A stretch of DNA of 64,000 bases from Opitutaceae bacterium (GTDB lineage Bacteria > Verrucomicrobiota > Verrucomicrobiia > Opitutales > Opitutaceae). How positions within the stretch are numbered: the stretch's first letter is position 1; each line of letters begins with the position of its first letter. Shown one piece after another: positions 25,415-35,059 of this stretch. The notes below the pieces were generated by a model. That model did no database searches. It saw nothing but the letters and a program-made list of their open reading frames with translations, and was not told where the DNA came from. The position numbers and the translations under genes are program-made. The stretch is taken from positions 1 through 64,000 of the forward strand of contig JAQTYQ010000023.1 of NCBI GenBank assembly GCA_028688225.1, written 5' to 3'.

Positions 25415-26200
25415 TCAACCGGGCGGGAGCTTGCCCAGCGCGAGCAATGCCCGGTGCAGTTGCACCGCCCGCTGGAGGACGGTGTCGATCAAGGGGGGCG
25501 GCGCCGCGGGCGCAGCGGCGGTGGCGGACATCGGGGATGGCGCCCCCGCGGCGGATGGGACGTCATTCGCGTCCGCGGCATCCGGCCCCCCGGGTCCCGC
25601 ATCCTCCGTGTCGCGGGCGTACTCGTGAGCCAGCACGGCCTCATCGAAACGGGGCTTGCTGGTTTTTTCGCTGATGAGCGACTCGAACGGCGTGCCGGCG
25701 TCGAGGGCATCGTAGGCGCGCCGATCGGTCTCGGGCTTGATGACCAGGATAATATCCGGGGTCAGCGTCGCTGCCGGAAGGCCGAGGGTGATGAGGGCTG
25801 GGGCGCGTGCCCGGAGCGCGGCGAACAGATCGGCGGGAGTATCGGGACCGGTGAGCACGAACAACGGCGCGGTGCGGGGCCGGGGCGCGAGGTTGGCGGT
25901 GAGGGTGTGTGCGGTGTCGGCCGCGGGGTAACGCAGATCGATGATCAACGCCGGTGCGTTCCAGGCGGCGCCGAGGGTCGACGCATCGTCAGGCAGGCGG
26001 TGCAGCCGCACGTAGGCGAGATTCCGGCCCAGATCCAGCGGTGCTCCGCGGCCGGAGGCCGGAAGCAGGAGGCCGGAGGCCAGAATACAGAGGACGGAAG
26101 CCAGATGCCAGAAGCCGGCTCTGGGTAGGGGCGCGATCTTGTCGCGCCCTCGGGGACGGGCGCAGCGAGACTGCGCCCCTACGACGGGCAGAGGGTTCAT
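25415..26200 (-). CDS. Hypothetical secreted protein with REP-derived N-terminus
   Basis: A 261-residue open frame, unrecognised. It starts at an ATG overlapping the purD stop by 4 nt (26197-26200), so it is translationally coupled to purD. The first ~25 codons read through a REP-like palindrome (26125-26182). A hydrophobic stretch WHLASVLCILASGLLLPASG follows and could act as a signal peptide; it is encoded by purine-rich imperfect direct repeats at about 26045-26118. The rest is an Ala/Pro-rich protein with an alternating alpha/beta look (NLAPRPRTAPLFVLTGP) and a disordered proline-alanine region before a final helix. The true start could be lower than annotated; no other ATG is available nearby. 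Confidence 0.5.
   Translation of the reverse strand: MNPLPVVGAQSRCARPRGRDKIAPLPRAGFWHLASVLCILASGLLLPASGRGAPLDLGRNLAYVRLHRLPDDASTLGAAWNAPALIIDLRYPAADTAHTLTANLAPRPRTAPLFVLTGPDTPADLFAALRARAPALITLGLPAATLTPDIILVIKPETDRRAYDALDAGTPFESLISEKTSKPRFDEAVLAHEYARDTEDAGPGGPDAADANDVPSAAGAPSPMSATAAAPAAPPPLIDTVLQRAVQLHRALLALGKLPPG
26125..26182. repeat. REP-like double palindrome inside a coding start
   Basis: GTAGGGGCGC at 26125-26134 pairs exactly with GCGCCCCTAC at 26173-26182. Inside are two smaller hairpins: GGGCGCGA/TCGCGCCC (26129-26149) and GGGCGCAG/CTGCGCCC (about 26158-26178). This nested layout is that of bacterial REP doublets (BIME-like). It sits just after purD, within the 5' end of the coupled hypothetical gene. 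Confidence 0.75.
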
Positions 26201-27486
26201 TTGCGGTTCAGCTGTCGCGCGCCGATGTCACGGCGGTAGTATTTGGAGGCGAACTGGAGCTGGTCGCACAGGGCATAGGCGCGGTCGGCGGCGATGGAAA
26301 GAGAGGAGGCCCGGGCGCAGACCCCGAGCACCCGTCCGCCGGCGGACACGATTTGTCGCCGGGCGTCGATCGCGGTGCCGGCGTGCACCACCCAGGTGTC
26401 CGGCGGCAGGCGGGGGGGGAGGGTGATGGGTTCGCCTTTCGGATAGCTGCCCGGGTACCCTTTCGCCGCCACGACCACGCACATGGCATAGTCGGGCCTT
26501 ACCTCGAGCTTGATCTCGCGCAGCCGGCCCTGCGTGGCGGCCCACATGAGACCGAGGGAATCGGTGGCGAGGCGCGGGAGGATGACCTGGGTCTCCGGAT
26601 CGCCGAAGCGGGTGTTATACTCGAGGACCTGCGGTCCGGTGTCCGTCAGCATCAGGCCGATGAACAACGTGCCGCGAAAATCGATGCCCTCGGCCGCGAT
26701 GGCGTCGACCGACGGGCGGCAGATTTCGCGATCGATGCGCGCCAGTAGCTGCGGGGTGACGACCTCGGCCGGCGAATAGGTGCCCATGCCGCCGGTGTTG
26801 GGTCCGGTGTCGTGGTCACCGGCTCGCTTGTGGTCCTGCACCACGGGCAGGGTGACATAGTCGCGGCCGGACACCACGAGGTGGATCGAGGTTTCCTCCC
26901 CGAAGAGGCAATCCTCGATGAGGACCTGCCGGCCGCTGGCGCCGAACAGGCCGCCCTCGATCATGTCGCGCACCGCGGCTTCGGCCTCGGCGAAGGTCTG
27001 CGCGACGATCACGCCCTTGCCGGCGGCGAGACCATCGGCCTTCACCACGATGGGGACGGAGCGCGAGCGGAGATACTCCAGGGCGGGGGCGACTTGGGAG
27101 AACGTCGCGGCCGGCGCGGTGGGGATCCGGTATTTAAGCAGAAGCTCCTTCGTGAAAACCTTCGAAGCCTCGAGGCGGGCGCCGTCGCGTTTCGGGCCAT
27201 AGGCGGGAATGCCGGCGGCCGCGAGCGCGTCGACGAGTCCGAGCGAAAGCGGCACTTCGGGACCGACGACGACAAATCCGGCCTGCTCGCGCCGCGCCAG
27301 CGCGACGATGCCGGGCACGTCCTCCGCCGTGACCGGAAAGCACGGTGCCTCTTGGGCGATGCCGCCGTTGCCGGGCGCGGCGATGACCCGGGGATGCGTT
27401 GGCGAGGCCAGGCAGGCCTTGACGAGGGCATGTTCGCGGCCGCCGGCGCCGACAATGAGGACGGAATGGGGAAGGGAATTGGCCAC
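26197..27486 (-). CDS. purD: Phosphoribosylamine-glycine ligase (GAR synthetase)
   Basis: A 429-residue ATP-grasp enzyme making GAR from phosphoribosylamine and glycine in purine synthesis. Visible are the N-terminal VLIVGAGGREHAL loop, the ATP-grasp KADGLAAGKGVIVA segment, DHKRAGDHDTGPNTGGMG and the metal-binding EYNTRFGDPETQ. Length and domain order are normal. Transcribed on the minus strand with the following hypothetical gene (4-nt overlap), then the phosphatase and glyA. A five-copy GTCGAA heptamer repeat lies 8-42 nt before its ATG. Confidence 0.97.
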   Translation of the reverse strand: MANSLPHSVLIVGAGGREHALVKACLASPTHPRVIAAPGNGGIAQEAPCFPVTAEDVPGIVALARREQAGFVVVGPEVPLSLGLVDALAAAGIPAYGPKRDGARLEASKVFTKELLLKYRIPTAPAATFSQVAPALEYLRSRSVPIVVKADGLAAGKGVIVAQTFAEAEAAVRDMIEGGLFGASGRQVLIEDCLFGEETSIHLVVSGRDYVTLPVVQDHKRAGDHDTGPNTGGMGTYSPAEVVTPQLLARIDREICRPSVDAIAAEGIDFRGTLFIGLMLTDTGPQVLEYNTRFGDPETQVILPRLATDSLGLMWAATQGRLREIKLEVRPDYAMCVVVAAKGYPGSYPKGEPITLPPRLPPDTWVVHAGTAIDARRQIVSAGGRVLGVCARASSLSIAADRAYALCDQLQFASKYYRRDIGARQLNRK

Positions 27487-27493
27487 GGGAAAA

Positions 27494-27528
27494 GTCGAAA
27501 GTCGAAGGTCGAAAGTCGAAGGTCGAAC
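27494..27528. repeat. Five tandem 7-bp repeats GTCGAA(A/G/C) before purD
   Basis: Positions 27494-27528 read as five consecutive heptamers GTCGAAA, GTCGAAG, GTCGAAA, GTCGAAG, GTCGAAC. They occupy the purD leader just upstream of its ATG. Such short tandems can change copy number by slippage. Confidence 0.85.
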
Positions 27529-27641
27529 TAAAAAGAAACCGCGCGGGCGCTCCGTTTCAACGGCGGTGATAGGTCACGGTCCGGCCGACTGGACACGCCC
27601 ACCCGGTTGCGGCCTGCGGCCGCCTTTAACCCGGGCATGGA

Positions 27642-29165
27642 TCATTCGGCCTGCCCCACCAGTTGCGGCAATTTGGTCGGGCCAAAACTCACGTTGTATT
27701 CCGCATCGTAGACGAGCTGGTTCCCGGTGAACCGGAGCCGGAGGGTGAGACAATACGGAGTTTCATAGGGGCGGAGCTTCACCGCGTAGGTATCGGCTGC
27801 CGTCCATGCGCCGCTGGCCGCGATCCGTTGGACGCCAACGCGGACGAGCTGTTGATCGAGGGCATCCACAAAGGAGGTGCTGCCCTTGAGCCAGATCCCG
27901 TTGCCGCAGGCGATGCGGTGCTCGCCGCCCGCGGCTCGGATGACGAGCGTGGCCTGATCTCCGGAGAATTCGCAGGTCAGCGACTCAATGTGCCGGGCGT
28001 TGGGTGAAACGACATACTTTCTGCCTGTCACCTTGGCAGCCAGAGGTGACGATGCCGCAGCCTCCAGCGGGGGCAAGGACAGGTCCGCCAGCTTGCGCAC
28101 GAGCCGTTCCTGTGCGGCCATATCCGGCGGCAGGAGTGCGGTCTGCAATGCGGGAAGAAGTTTTTCCCAGACCAGATTCAGGAGAGCCTGGATGTCGCCG
28201 ACGCCGCTGGTGATGACCACGACGGCGTCCTGTTCAGGCAGCACGATGCAGAACTGGCCGAACGCCCCGTCGGCGCGGTAGACGCCGTGGCGGCAGCGCC
28301 AGAACTGGTAACCATAGCCCTGATCCCAGTCGCTGTCCGGGTTGCTGCCGGTGGAGGTTTGCCGAGCCGTCGCGGCCGCCACCCACTCGGCGGGCAGCAA
28401 TTGCCGGTCCTGCCAGGCGCCTTTTTGCAGGTATAGCTGGCCGAAGCGGGCAATGTCCTCGGTGCGGATGCTTAAGCCGTATCCGCCCAGCGTGATGCCC
28501 TGCGCGCTGGCGCCCCAGGCCGGATTTTGGATGCCCAGCGGTTCGAAGAGACGCGGCCGCAGGTAATCCAGCACGGTCAGTCCGGTTACCTTCTGCACGA
28601 TGGCGGACAGCATGTAGGTCGCCGGGGTGTTGTAGGCGAAATGGGTGCCAGGTTTGTGCGCCACCGGCAGCGCCAAAAATTCCCGGGTCAGCGATGTCGG
28701 TGCGGTGAACGAGAAATGTTGGATTGCCTCGTCCTGATGTCCGCTGGACATGGAAAGCAAGTCCCGCACCCGCATGGCCTTGAGATTTTCACTCGGAACC
28801 GTGGGCGCATCTTCGGGAAAAAAGGACAGCACCGGGTCGTCGATGCTCATCCGCCTCTCGGCCACGGCGAGGCCGACGGCGGTGGAAGTGAAGCTTTTGC
28901 TCAATGAAAACAGCGCGTGGCGGGTTTCCGCGTCATACGGCGCCCACCAGCCCTCGGCCACCACATGGCCATGACGCACGAGCATGCAGCTGTTCATCGC
29001 GTCGAAGTGCTGGTCGGCCGCCTCCACGAAGGCCAGAACGGCGGCGGACGAAATGCCCTGGGCTTCAGGACTGCTGCGGGGCAAACCAGGGACCTGCGCT
29101 TGGGCAGCGGGCAGGACGCCCGCCACCATGGACATGGACAGGGCAATCTTCTGTTTCATACGCAT
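27642..29165 (-). CDS. Serine hydrolase of the class C beta-lactamase/PBP superfamily
   Basis: A 507-residue exported protein; the N-terminal signal peptide ends near AAQAQ. The catalytic SxxK motif is SLSK in HALFSLSKSFTSTAVG, and the second-motif tyrosine is in HFAYNTPATYM. These features define the beta-lactamase/esterase EstB/D-alanyl-peptidase superfamily. A C-terminal beta extension of ~150 residues follows the hydrolase domain and ends with a lipocalin-like series of strands. It is probably periplasmic, acting as an esterase or peptidase; resistance cannot be inferred. It lies 3 nt after the LOG-domain gene and is likely co-transcribed. Confidence 0.85.
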   Translation of the reverse strand: MRMKQKIALSMSMVAGVLPAAQAQVPGLPRSSPEAQGISSAAVLAFVEAADQHFDAMNSCMLVRHGHVVAEGWWAPYDAETRHALFSLSKSFTSTAVGLAVAERRMSIDDPVLSFFPEDAPTVPSENLKAMRVRDLLSMSSGHQDEAIQHFSFTAPTSLTREFLALPVAHKPGTHFAYNTPATYMLSAIVQKVTGLTVLDYLRPRLFEPLGIQNPAWGASAQGITLGGYGLSIRTEDIARFGQLYLQKGAWQDRQLLPAEWVAAATARQTSTGSNPDSDWDQGYGYQFWRCRHGVYRADGAFGQFCIVLPEQDAVVVITSGVGDIQALLNLVWEKLLPALQTALLPPDMAAQERLVRKLADLSLPPLEAAASSPLAAKVTGRKYVVSPNARHIESLTCEFSGDQATLVIRAAGGEHRIACGNGIWLKGSTSFVDALDQQLVRVGVQRIAASGAWTAADTYAVKLRPYETPYCLTLRLRFTGNQLVYDAEYNVSFGPTKLPQLVGQAE

Positions 29166-29168
29166 GAG

Positions 29169-31085
29169 TCAGAGCACCTGCAGCGTCTTGCGGTAGAAGG
29201 CGACAACCTCATCGGGGTCGTCGGTGAAAAGGGCATAGTCGGCCATCCAGGCGGGGGCGCGGCCAGAGCGGATCATCGCGCGGAATTGTTTGCGGAGGTC
29301 GCTCCAGTAGCCGGCGCCGTAGAAGATATAGGGCACGCGCGGACGGATGCCGAGTTTCAGGTTGCACAATTCGATGCCGATTTCCTCCAGCGTACCGACG
29401 CCGCCGACGTTGAAGAAGCAAAAGTCGGCCACTTCGAACCACTTCTGGCGGTTGTGCCGTGAAGTGTCCTGGAAGGTGTTGAAGTAGTCGACGCCGAGCT
29501 CGGGCGGCTGTGCCTCGAGTTCGAGGAAGCAGGCGCCGGTGAGGGCCTGGCTGCGGCGGGCCTGGTCGGTGGCGAGGCGCATCACGCCCCCGCCGCCGCC
29601 GGTGAGGATGCCAACCTTGGGGCCGATGAACTCGGTGAGCTTGCCGATCAGGGCGGAGATCTTCGCCGTCTGGTCGGAGCCCACCTCGCCGGCAGAGCCA
29701 TAGATGGCGAGGATGGTCAGCTCCTGGAAGAGCTTGCCCATCTCCTCGCGAATGAAGAACCCGTGCCCCTTTTTGTAGGTATGGAGGTAGAGGTCCTTCA
29801 TGCTCTCATTGCACCAGTACACGTCGAGGTTGATGTTGAAATAGGTGTCGAGCCGCGCGTGGGCGTTGCCGGAGAGAAAGAATCCGTGGGTGCGGGACGG
29901 CTGTCGGAAGATGAGCCGCTTGAGTTTGAGCTGCGGAATCCGCGTGAGGAGTTCGACGTGCTCCATCAGGTTCGGGAAGTAGTCGACCAGAAGGGTGTCG
30001 GCGGTTTCGGGGGCGTGGTCGAGCGCCTGGATGAGCGTGCGGAAGCCGCGCGGGGACTTCCCCCCGGCGGGCGCCGCCTTGGTACCGGAAAAATCGCCCG
30101 CCTCCAGGAAAACCGAGTAGTTTTCCATCAGGGCGTTCTGGCCCTTGACGGTGATGCGGGTCTTCGGACGGGGTTCGCCGGCGTTGTCGCGCGGCGGGCT
30201 CTTGTCCATGCCGCGGTAGAGTTCGCTGGCCGCCGCGAAGAAGCGGCGGCGTTTTTTCTCCAGCGTCCGGACCTCGGGATCGGCGAAGGTGGGCGCGCGA
30301 AAAACCTCGACCGAGACCACGGGGTTGACGACCGGCTGGTCGCCGCTGTTGTAGATCTCGAGCATGATGTTGGTGCCGAAGGTCTTGATCGGATCGAGCA
30401 GGATGGCGCCGCAATGGAGGCCAAAGTTGCCCTCGCCGCGGTTGAGCACGACAAAATGCTCCTTCAAGTACATCGAGCAGCTGGTCAGGACGCCCGAGCG
30501 CGGCGGCACGGAGAGGATGTCGACATCGTGGCGCACCTGCACCTTGTCGAGGTAGCCGCGTCCGGCTTCGCCGTTGATGAGGCGTTCGAACTCGGGACGC
30601 TGCAGCCGCGGGTTGAGCGTGTAGCGGACCTTGTGCGGCGTGAGGAAGACGCGGCCCAGGCGGTCGATGGAGATGGTGTTGGGCAGCTTGAGCCGGTTCT
30701 CCTTCACCGCCTCCCAGATTTCATTGGTGGACAGTTTGGCCGATTCGGGCGCAAGGAACAGCCGGCCGACCGGCGTGCCGGGGCGCAGCAGTTTCTTCCA
30801 AAAAGGGGCGTTGGGAAAGCTCGGGTCGAAGAGAAAGGCGTCGGTTTCGAGCAGGAGACGGTTGTGGTCCACCTTGGGCACGCCGGAGGTGATCATCTCG
30901 ATGCCGATGCGGGCGAGCGTGCTGCGCTCCGTAAAATGGATATCGCGCAGATGGGCGCGGATGAAGTCAAGTTCGGCGGGGTGGCGCGGCCAGAAGGCCA
31001 GGACGAGGGAAAGCGTGTTCGCGTCCTTGTTTTTGACGGAAAGGATCTGACCGTCGGTGCTGCACCAAAAGTACTCGGGTTGCAT
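29169..31085 (-). CDS. LOG-family (lysine-decarboxylase-like Rossmann) domain with large uncharacterised N-terminus
   Basis: About 638 residues. The C-terminal ~200 residues match LOG/TIGR00730-like nucleotide hydrolases: a GGGGGVMRLA nucleotide loop and FNVGGVGTLEEIG, where the family signature is PGGxGTxxE. The first Pro is Val here. The first ~430 residues are unlike LOG and I do not recognise them; they contain beta-rich stretches and an arginine/lysine-rich helix near residue 285. Stand-alone LOG enzymes are only ~200 residues, so this is a fusion. The start at 31085 (QPEYFWC follows) was preferred to the extended frame to 31196. Co-directional with the serine hydrolase, divergent from the FKBP gene. 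Confidence 0.72.
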   Translation of the reverse strand: MQPEYFWCSTDGQILSVKNKDANTLSLVLAFWPRHPAELDFIRAHLRDIHFTERSTLARIGIEMITSGVPKVDHNRLLLETDAFLFDPSFPNAPFWKKLLRPGTPVGRLFLAPESAKLSTNEIWEAVKENRLKLPNTISIDRLGRVFLTPHKVRYTLNPRLQRPEFERLINGEAGRGYLDKVQVRHDVDILSVPPRSGVLTSCSMYLKEHFVVLNRGEGNFGLHCGAILLDPIKTFGTNIMLEIYNSGDQPVVNPVVSVEVFRAPTFADPEVRTLEKKRRRFFAAASELYRGMDKSPPRDNAGEPRPKTRITVKGQNALMENYSVFLEAGDFSGTKAAPAGGKSPRGFRTLIQALDHAPETADTLLVDYFPNLMEHVELLTRIPQLKLKRLIFRQPSRTHGFFLSGNAHARLDTYFNINLDVYWCNESMKDLYLHTYKKGHGFFIREEMGKLFQELTILAIYGSAGEVGSDQTAKISALIGKLTEFIGPKVGILTGGGGGVMRLATDQARRSQALTGACFLELEAQPPELGVDYFNTFQDTSRHNRQKWFEVADFCFFNVGGVGTLEEIGIELCNLKLGIRPRVPYIFYGAGYWSDLRKQFRAMIRSGRAPAWMADYALFTDDPDEVVAFYRKTLQVL

Positions 31086-31285
31086 GGAAGGGCGGCAGGG
31101 TTCGAAAAGATACAGGGGAAAACATTGCACCAAAACGGGGGAAACAAAAGGCCGGAGTTGCGGGCGGCCCGTCCGCGCCCGCTTAAGGGATTGCATTTCA
31201 CGGCCGGGCTGTCATGTCCGTGCGCTTTACCTGGTACAAACCGCTCCCGGCGGTTTCCCTTACCTGCAATCGACTAACCGCATCC

Positions 31286-32074
31286 ATGAATCGTTCCCAC
31301 CTCATCCCGGCGTGCCTGCTCGGCCTGGGCGCGCTCGCCATCCTCTCCGCCCAGGAGGTCAAACTCAACATCCCCGGCCAACCGGGAGCCGCCGCGCCCG
31401 CCGTCAACGCGCCCCCGGCCGCCGCGCCGGCTCCGACGTTCACCGAACCGCAGATACTGGAGACCTTCGGCTGGTTCGTCGGCAAACGGGTCGGCTTGTC
31501 CGAGCTCGAGTTCACCAAGGAACAGACCGACGCCATCGTGAAGGGCTTGGTGGCGGCTGCCGCCGGCAAGGACGCCCCCTACGCACTGGATAAGATCGGT
31601 CCCCAGATGGAGGCCTTCATGCAGAAGAAGCAGGAGGCCTTTATGACGAAGCTCCGGCTGCAGAACCTGGGCGAGGCGAAGGTGTTCTTCGAGAAGCTCA
31701 AGGAGAAAAAGACGGTGGTTGAGCTGCCGGACGGCCTGCGGTATGAAGTGCTGCAGCCCGGCACGGGGGCTTACCCGAAGGCCAGCGACACGGTGAAGGT
31801 GCACTACACCGGCACGCTCATCACCGGCACGGTCTTTGACAGCTCGGTCCAACGCGGCCAGCCGGTCGAGGTCGCGCTCACCCAGGTGATCCCGGGCTGG
31901 GCCGAGGGTCTCCAGAAGATCAACCAGGGGGGCAAAATCCGTCTCTACATCCCGCCGGATCTCGCCTATGGTGACAACGGTCAGCAGGGCATTCCTCCCG
32001 GGGCGGCTTTGATTTTCGACATCGAGCTGCTGGAGATCAAGGCGCCGGCTGCGGCGGCGGAACCCAAGAAGTAA
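31286..32074 (+). CDS. FKBP-type peptidyl-prolyl cis-trans isomerase, exported
   Basis: About 262 residues. The signal peptide LIPACLLGLGALAILSA is followed by a proline/alanine linker, a helical dimerisation-type N-domain (about 60-150), and a C-terminal FKBP domain (VKVHYTGTL, GTVFDSS, VIPGWAEGL, LAYGDNGQQGIPPGA). This is the FkpA/Mip architecture of periplasmic folding catalysts. I chose the ATG at 31286 over an upstream one at 31214 because it gives the signal peptide. A strong terminator follows at 32098-32125. Confidence 0.92.
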   Translation: MNRSHLIPACLLGLGALAILSAQEVKLNIPGQPGAAAPAVNAPPAAAPAPTFTEPQILETFGWFVGKRVGLSELEFTKEQTDAIVKGLVAAAAGKDAPYALDKIGPQMEAFMQKKQEAFMTKLRLQNLGEAKVFFEKLKEKKTVVELPDGLRYEVLQPGTGAYPKASDTVKVHYTGTLITGTVFDSSVQRGQPVEVALTQVIPGWAEGLQKINQGGKIRLYIPPDLAYGDNGQQGIPPGAALIFDIELLEIKAPAAAAEPKK

Positions 32075-32097
32075 TCCATCCCGCAATTTTTTCCGCG

Positions 32098-32125
32098 AGC
32101 CCCGCCGGCCAGGCGGGGCTTTTTG
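32098..32125 (+). terminator. Intrinsic terminator after the FKBP gene
   Basis: Stem AGCCCCGCC (32098-32106) pairs with GGCGGGGCT (32112-32120), with a 5-nt loop and a run of five T at 32120-32124. It lies 24 nt after the FKBP stop. Confidence 0.9.
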
Positions 32126-32189
32126 TCTGCGGTGGCTGGAGGGGCGGACCACACCGGCGCCGGGATTGCGCTCCGTCCGCGCCACCCGG

Positions 32190-32783
32190 TCAGAACGGTG
32201 AACGCGGCACCTGGATCGAATCCCCCGGCACCAGCCGGGGGTCTTCCTCGGGCTGGCGTTGGGCCACGCCGGCGTTGAGTTCATAGGCCGTGCGGTCGCG
32301 TACGAGTGCAATCCGGGCCACCCGGGCGTACAGGGTGAAGCCGCCGGCCGCCTGGATCGCCTTGGTCAGCGTGAGGTCAGGCGTCCACACGATGCGGCCC
32401 GGATGCGCCACCTCACCGCCGACGTAAACATAGCGCTCGGTGACCGTCACCGAAACATCCACGGCGGTATAATAGTTGCGGGCGAGATAGGTCTGCCGGA
32501 TCCGCTGGGAGAGCTCGGCCGAGGTGAGGTCCGAGGCCGTAATATTGCCGATATAGGGCAGGCTGATCAGCCCCTGCTCGTCGATCTGCACGCTGTGCAG
32601 ACTCGGATCGGGAATGCCCTGGAGGGCGATGGTCAGGCTGTCGCCGGGGCGCAGCAGCGCCGAGGAGGTGGAGCCCGGCACGCGCGGGTTGGCGGTGGGA
32701 TGCATCGAGGCGCAGCCGGCCAGCAGCCCGGCTCCGAACGCCGTCATCAGACAGAACCATGCAAACCGCCGCGACATTGTCAT
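32190..32783 (-). CDS. Polysaccharide export (Wza/SLBB-type) outer-membrane lipoprotein
   Basis: A 197-residue lipoprotein: the signal ends GAGLLAGC, so Cys is acylated. The mature part has the polysaccharide biosynthesis/export motif LLRPGDSLTIALQG, then a SLBB-like domain (YVYVGGEVAHPGRIVW). These proteins form the outer-membrane export channel for capsule or exopolysaccharide. It is short compared with Wza (~380 residues), having one SLBB-like unit and no C-terminal amphipathic barrel helix that I can see. No export or transferase genes flank it. Two in-frame ATGs (32783, 32777) are possible starts. Confidence 0.82.
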   Translation of the reverse strand: MTMSRRFAWFCLMTAFGAGLLAGCASMHPTANPRVPGSTSSALLRPGDSLTIALQGIPDPSLHSVQIDEQGLISLPYIGNITASDLTSAELSQRIRQTYLARNYYTAVDVSVTVTERYVYVGGEVAHPGRIVWTPDLTLTKAIQAAGGFTLYARVARIALVRDRTAYELNAGVAQRQPEEDPRLVPGDSIQVPRSPF

Positions 32784-32875
32784 TTTCCACCACAGTCTTG
32801 CGAAGCCGCCGCTGAGCGCAAGCTTGGGCCGCGCGGTTCGGCCATCGGCACGATCATCCTGCCGGGAGGGGCCGG

Positions 32876-33118
32876 TCAGTTCGCGCCGTGGGTGGGCTTC
32901 TTGGCTTCAGCCGGCTTGGACTCATCGGCTGCCGCCGCCGGCTTGTGCTCGGCGTCCTCGCTGTTGGCCTTCTTGAATTCGCGGATCGACTGGCCGAGAC
33001 CCTTGGCGAGCTCGGGCAGGCGTTTGCCACCGAACAGCAGGAGCAGAATCAGCAGAATGAGGATCAGTTCGGTGCCGCCCAGATTGAAAATAGCCAGAGG
33101 GAGCGCGAAGAAAGACAT
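32876..33118 (-). CDS. tatA: Sec-independent translocase subunit TatA
   Basis: An 80-residue protein with the TatA plan: a short N-terminus, a hydrophobic helix ([14 protein letters not shown]), hinge and amphipathic helix ([19 protein letters not shown]), then an acidic/alanine-rich tail. It forms the protein-conducting pore for twin-arginine export. Several twin-arginine proteins in this window (the nitrilase at 42572 and the alpha/beta hydrolase at 60990) would use it. The start was set at 33118, removing an unrelated upstream extension. It lies 91 nt after rpoD on the same strand. Confidence 0.93.
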   Translation of the reverse strand: MSFFALPLAIFNLGGTELILILLILLLLFGGKRLPELAKGLGQSIREFKKANSEDAEHKPAAAADESKPAEAKKPTHGAN

Positions 33119-33209
33119 GATGCAAAAGGGTAGCCGGCAGGGCAGGGGTGTAAAGAGGGAAAGCGGGTGCGGGCTGCGCGCGATCACGCCCGCGCATTGC
33201 CGCCGCCGG

Positions 33210-35039
<1,830 letters not shown>

Positions 35040-35059
35040 GGGAAGGATTTGAGAAAAAA

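Noticed and set aside
27642-29165. Antibiotic-resistance beta-lactamase
   Set aside because: SxxK and the Tyr motif show the superfamily only; the C-terminal extension and lack of class C signature beyond this fit an esterase/peptidase-type hydrolase.
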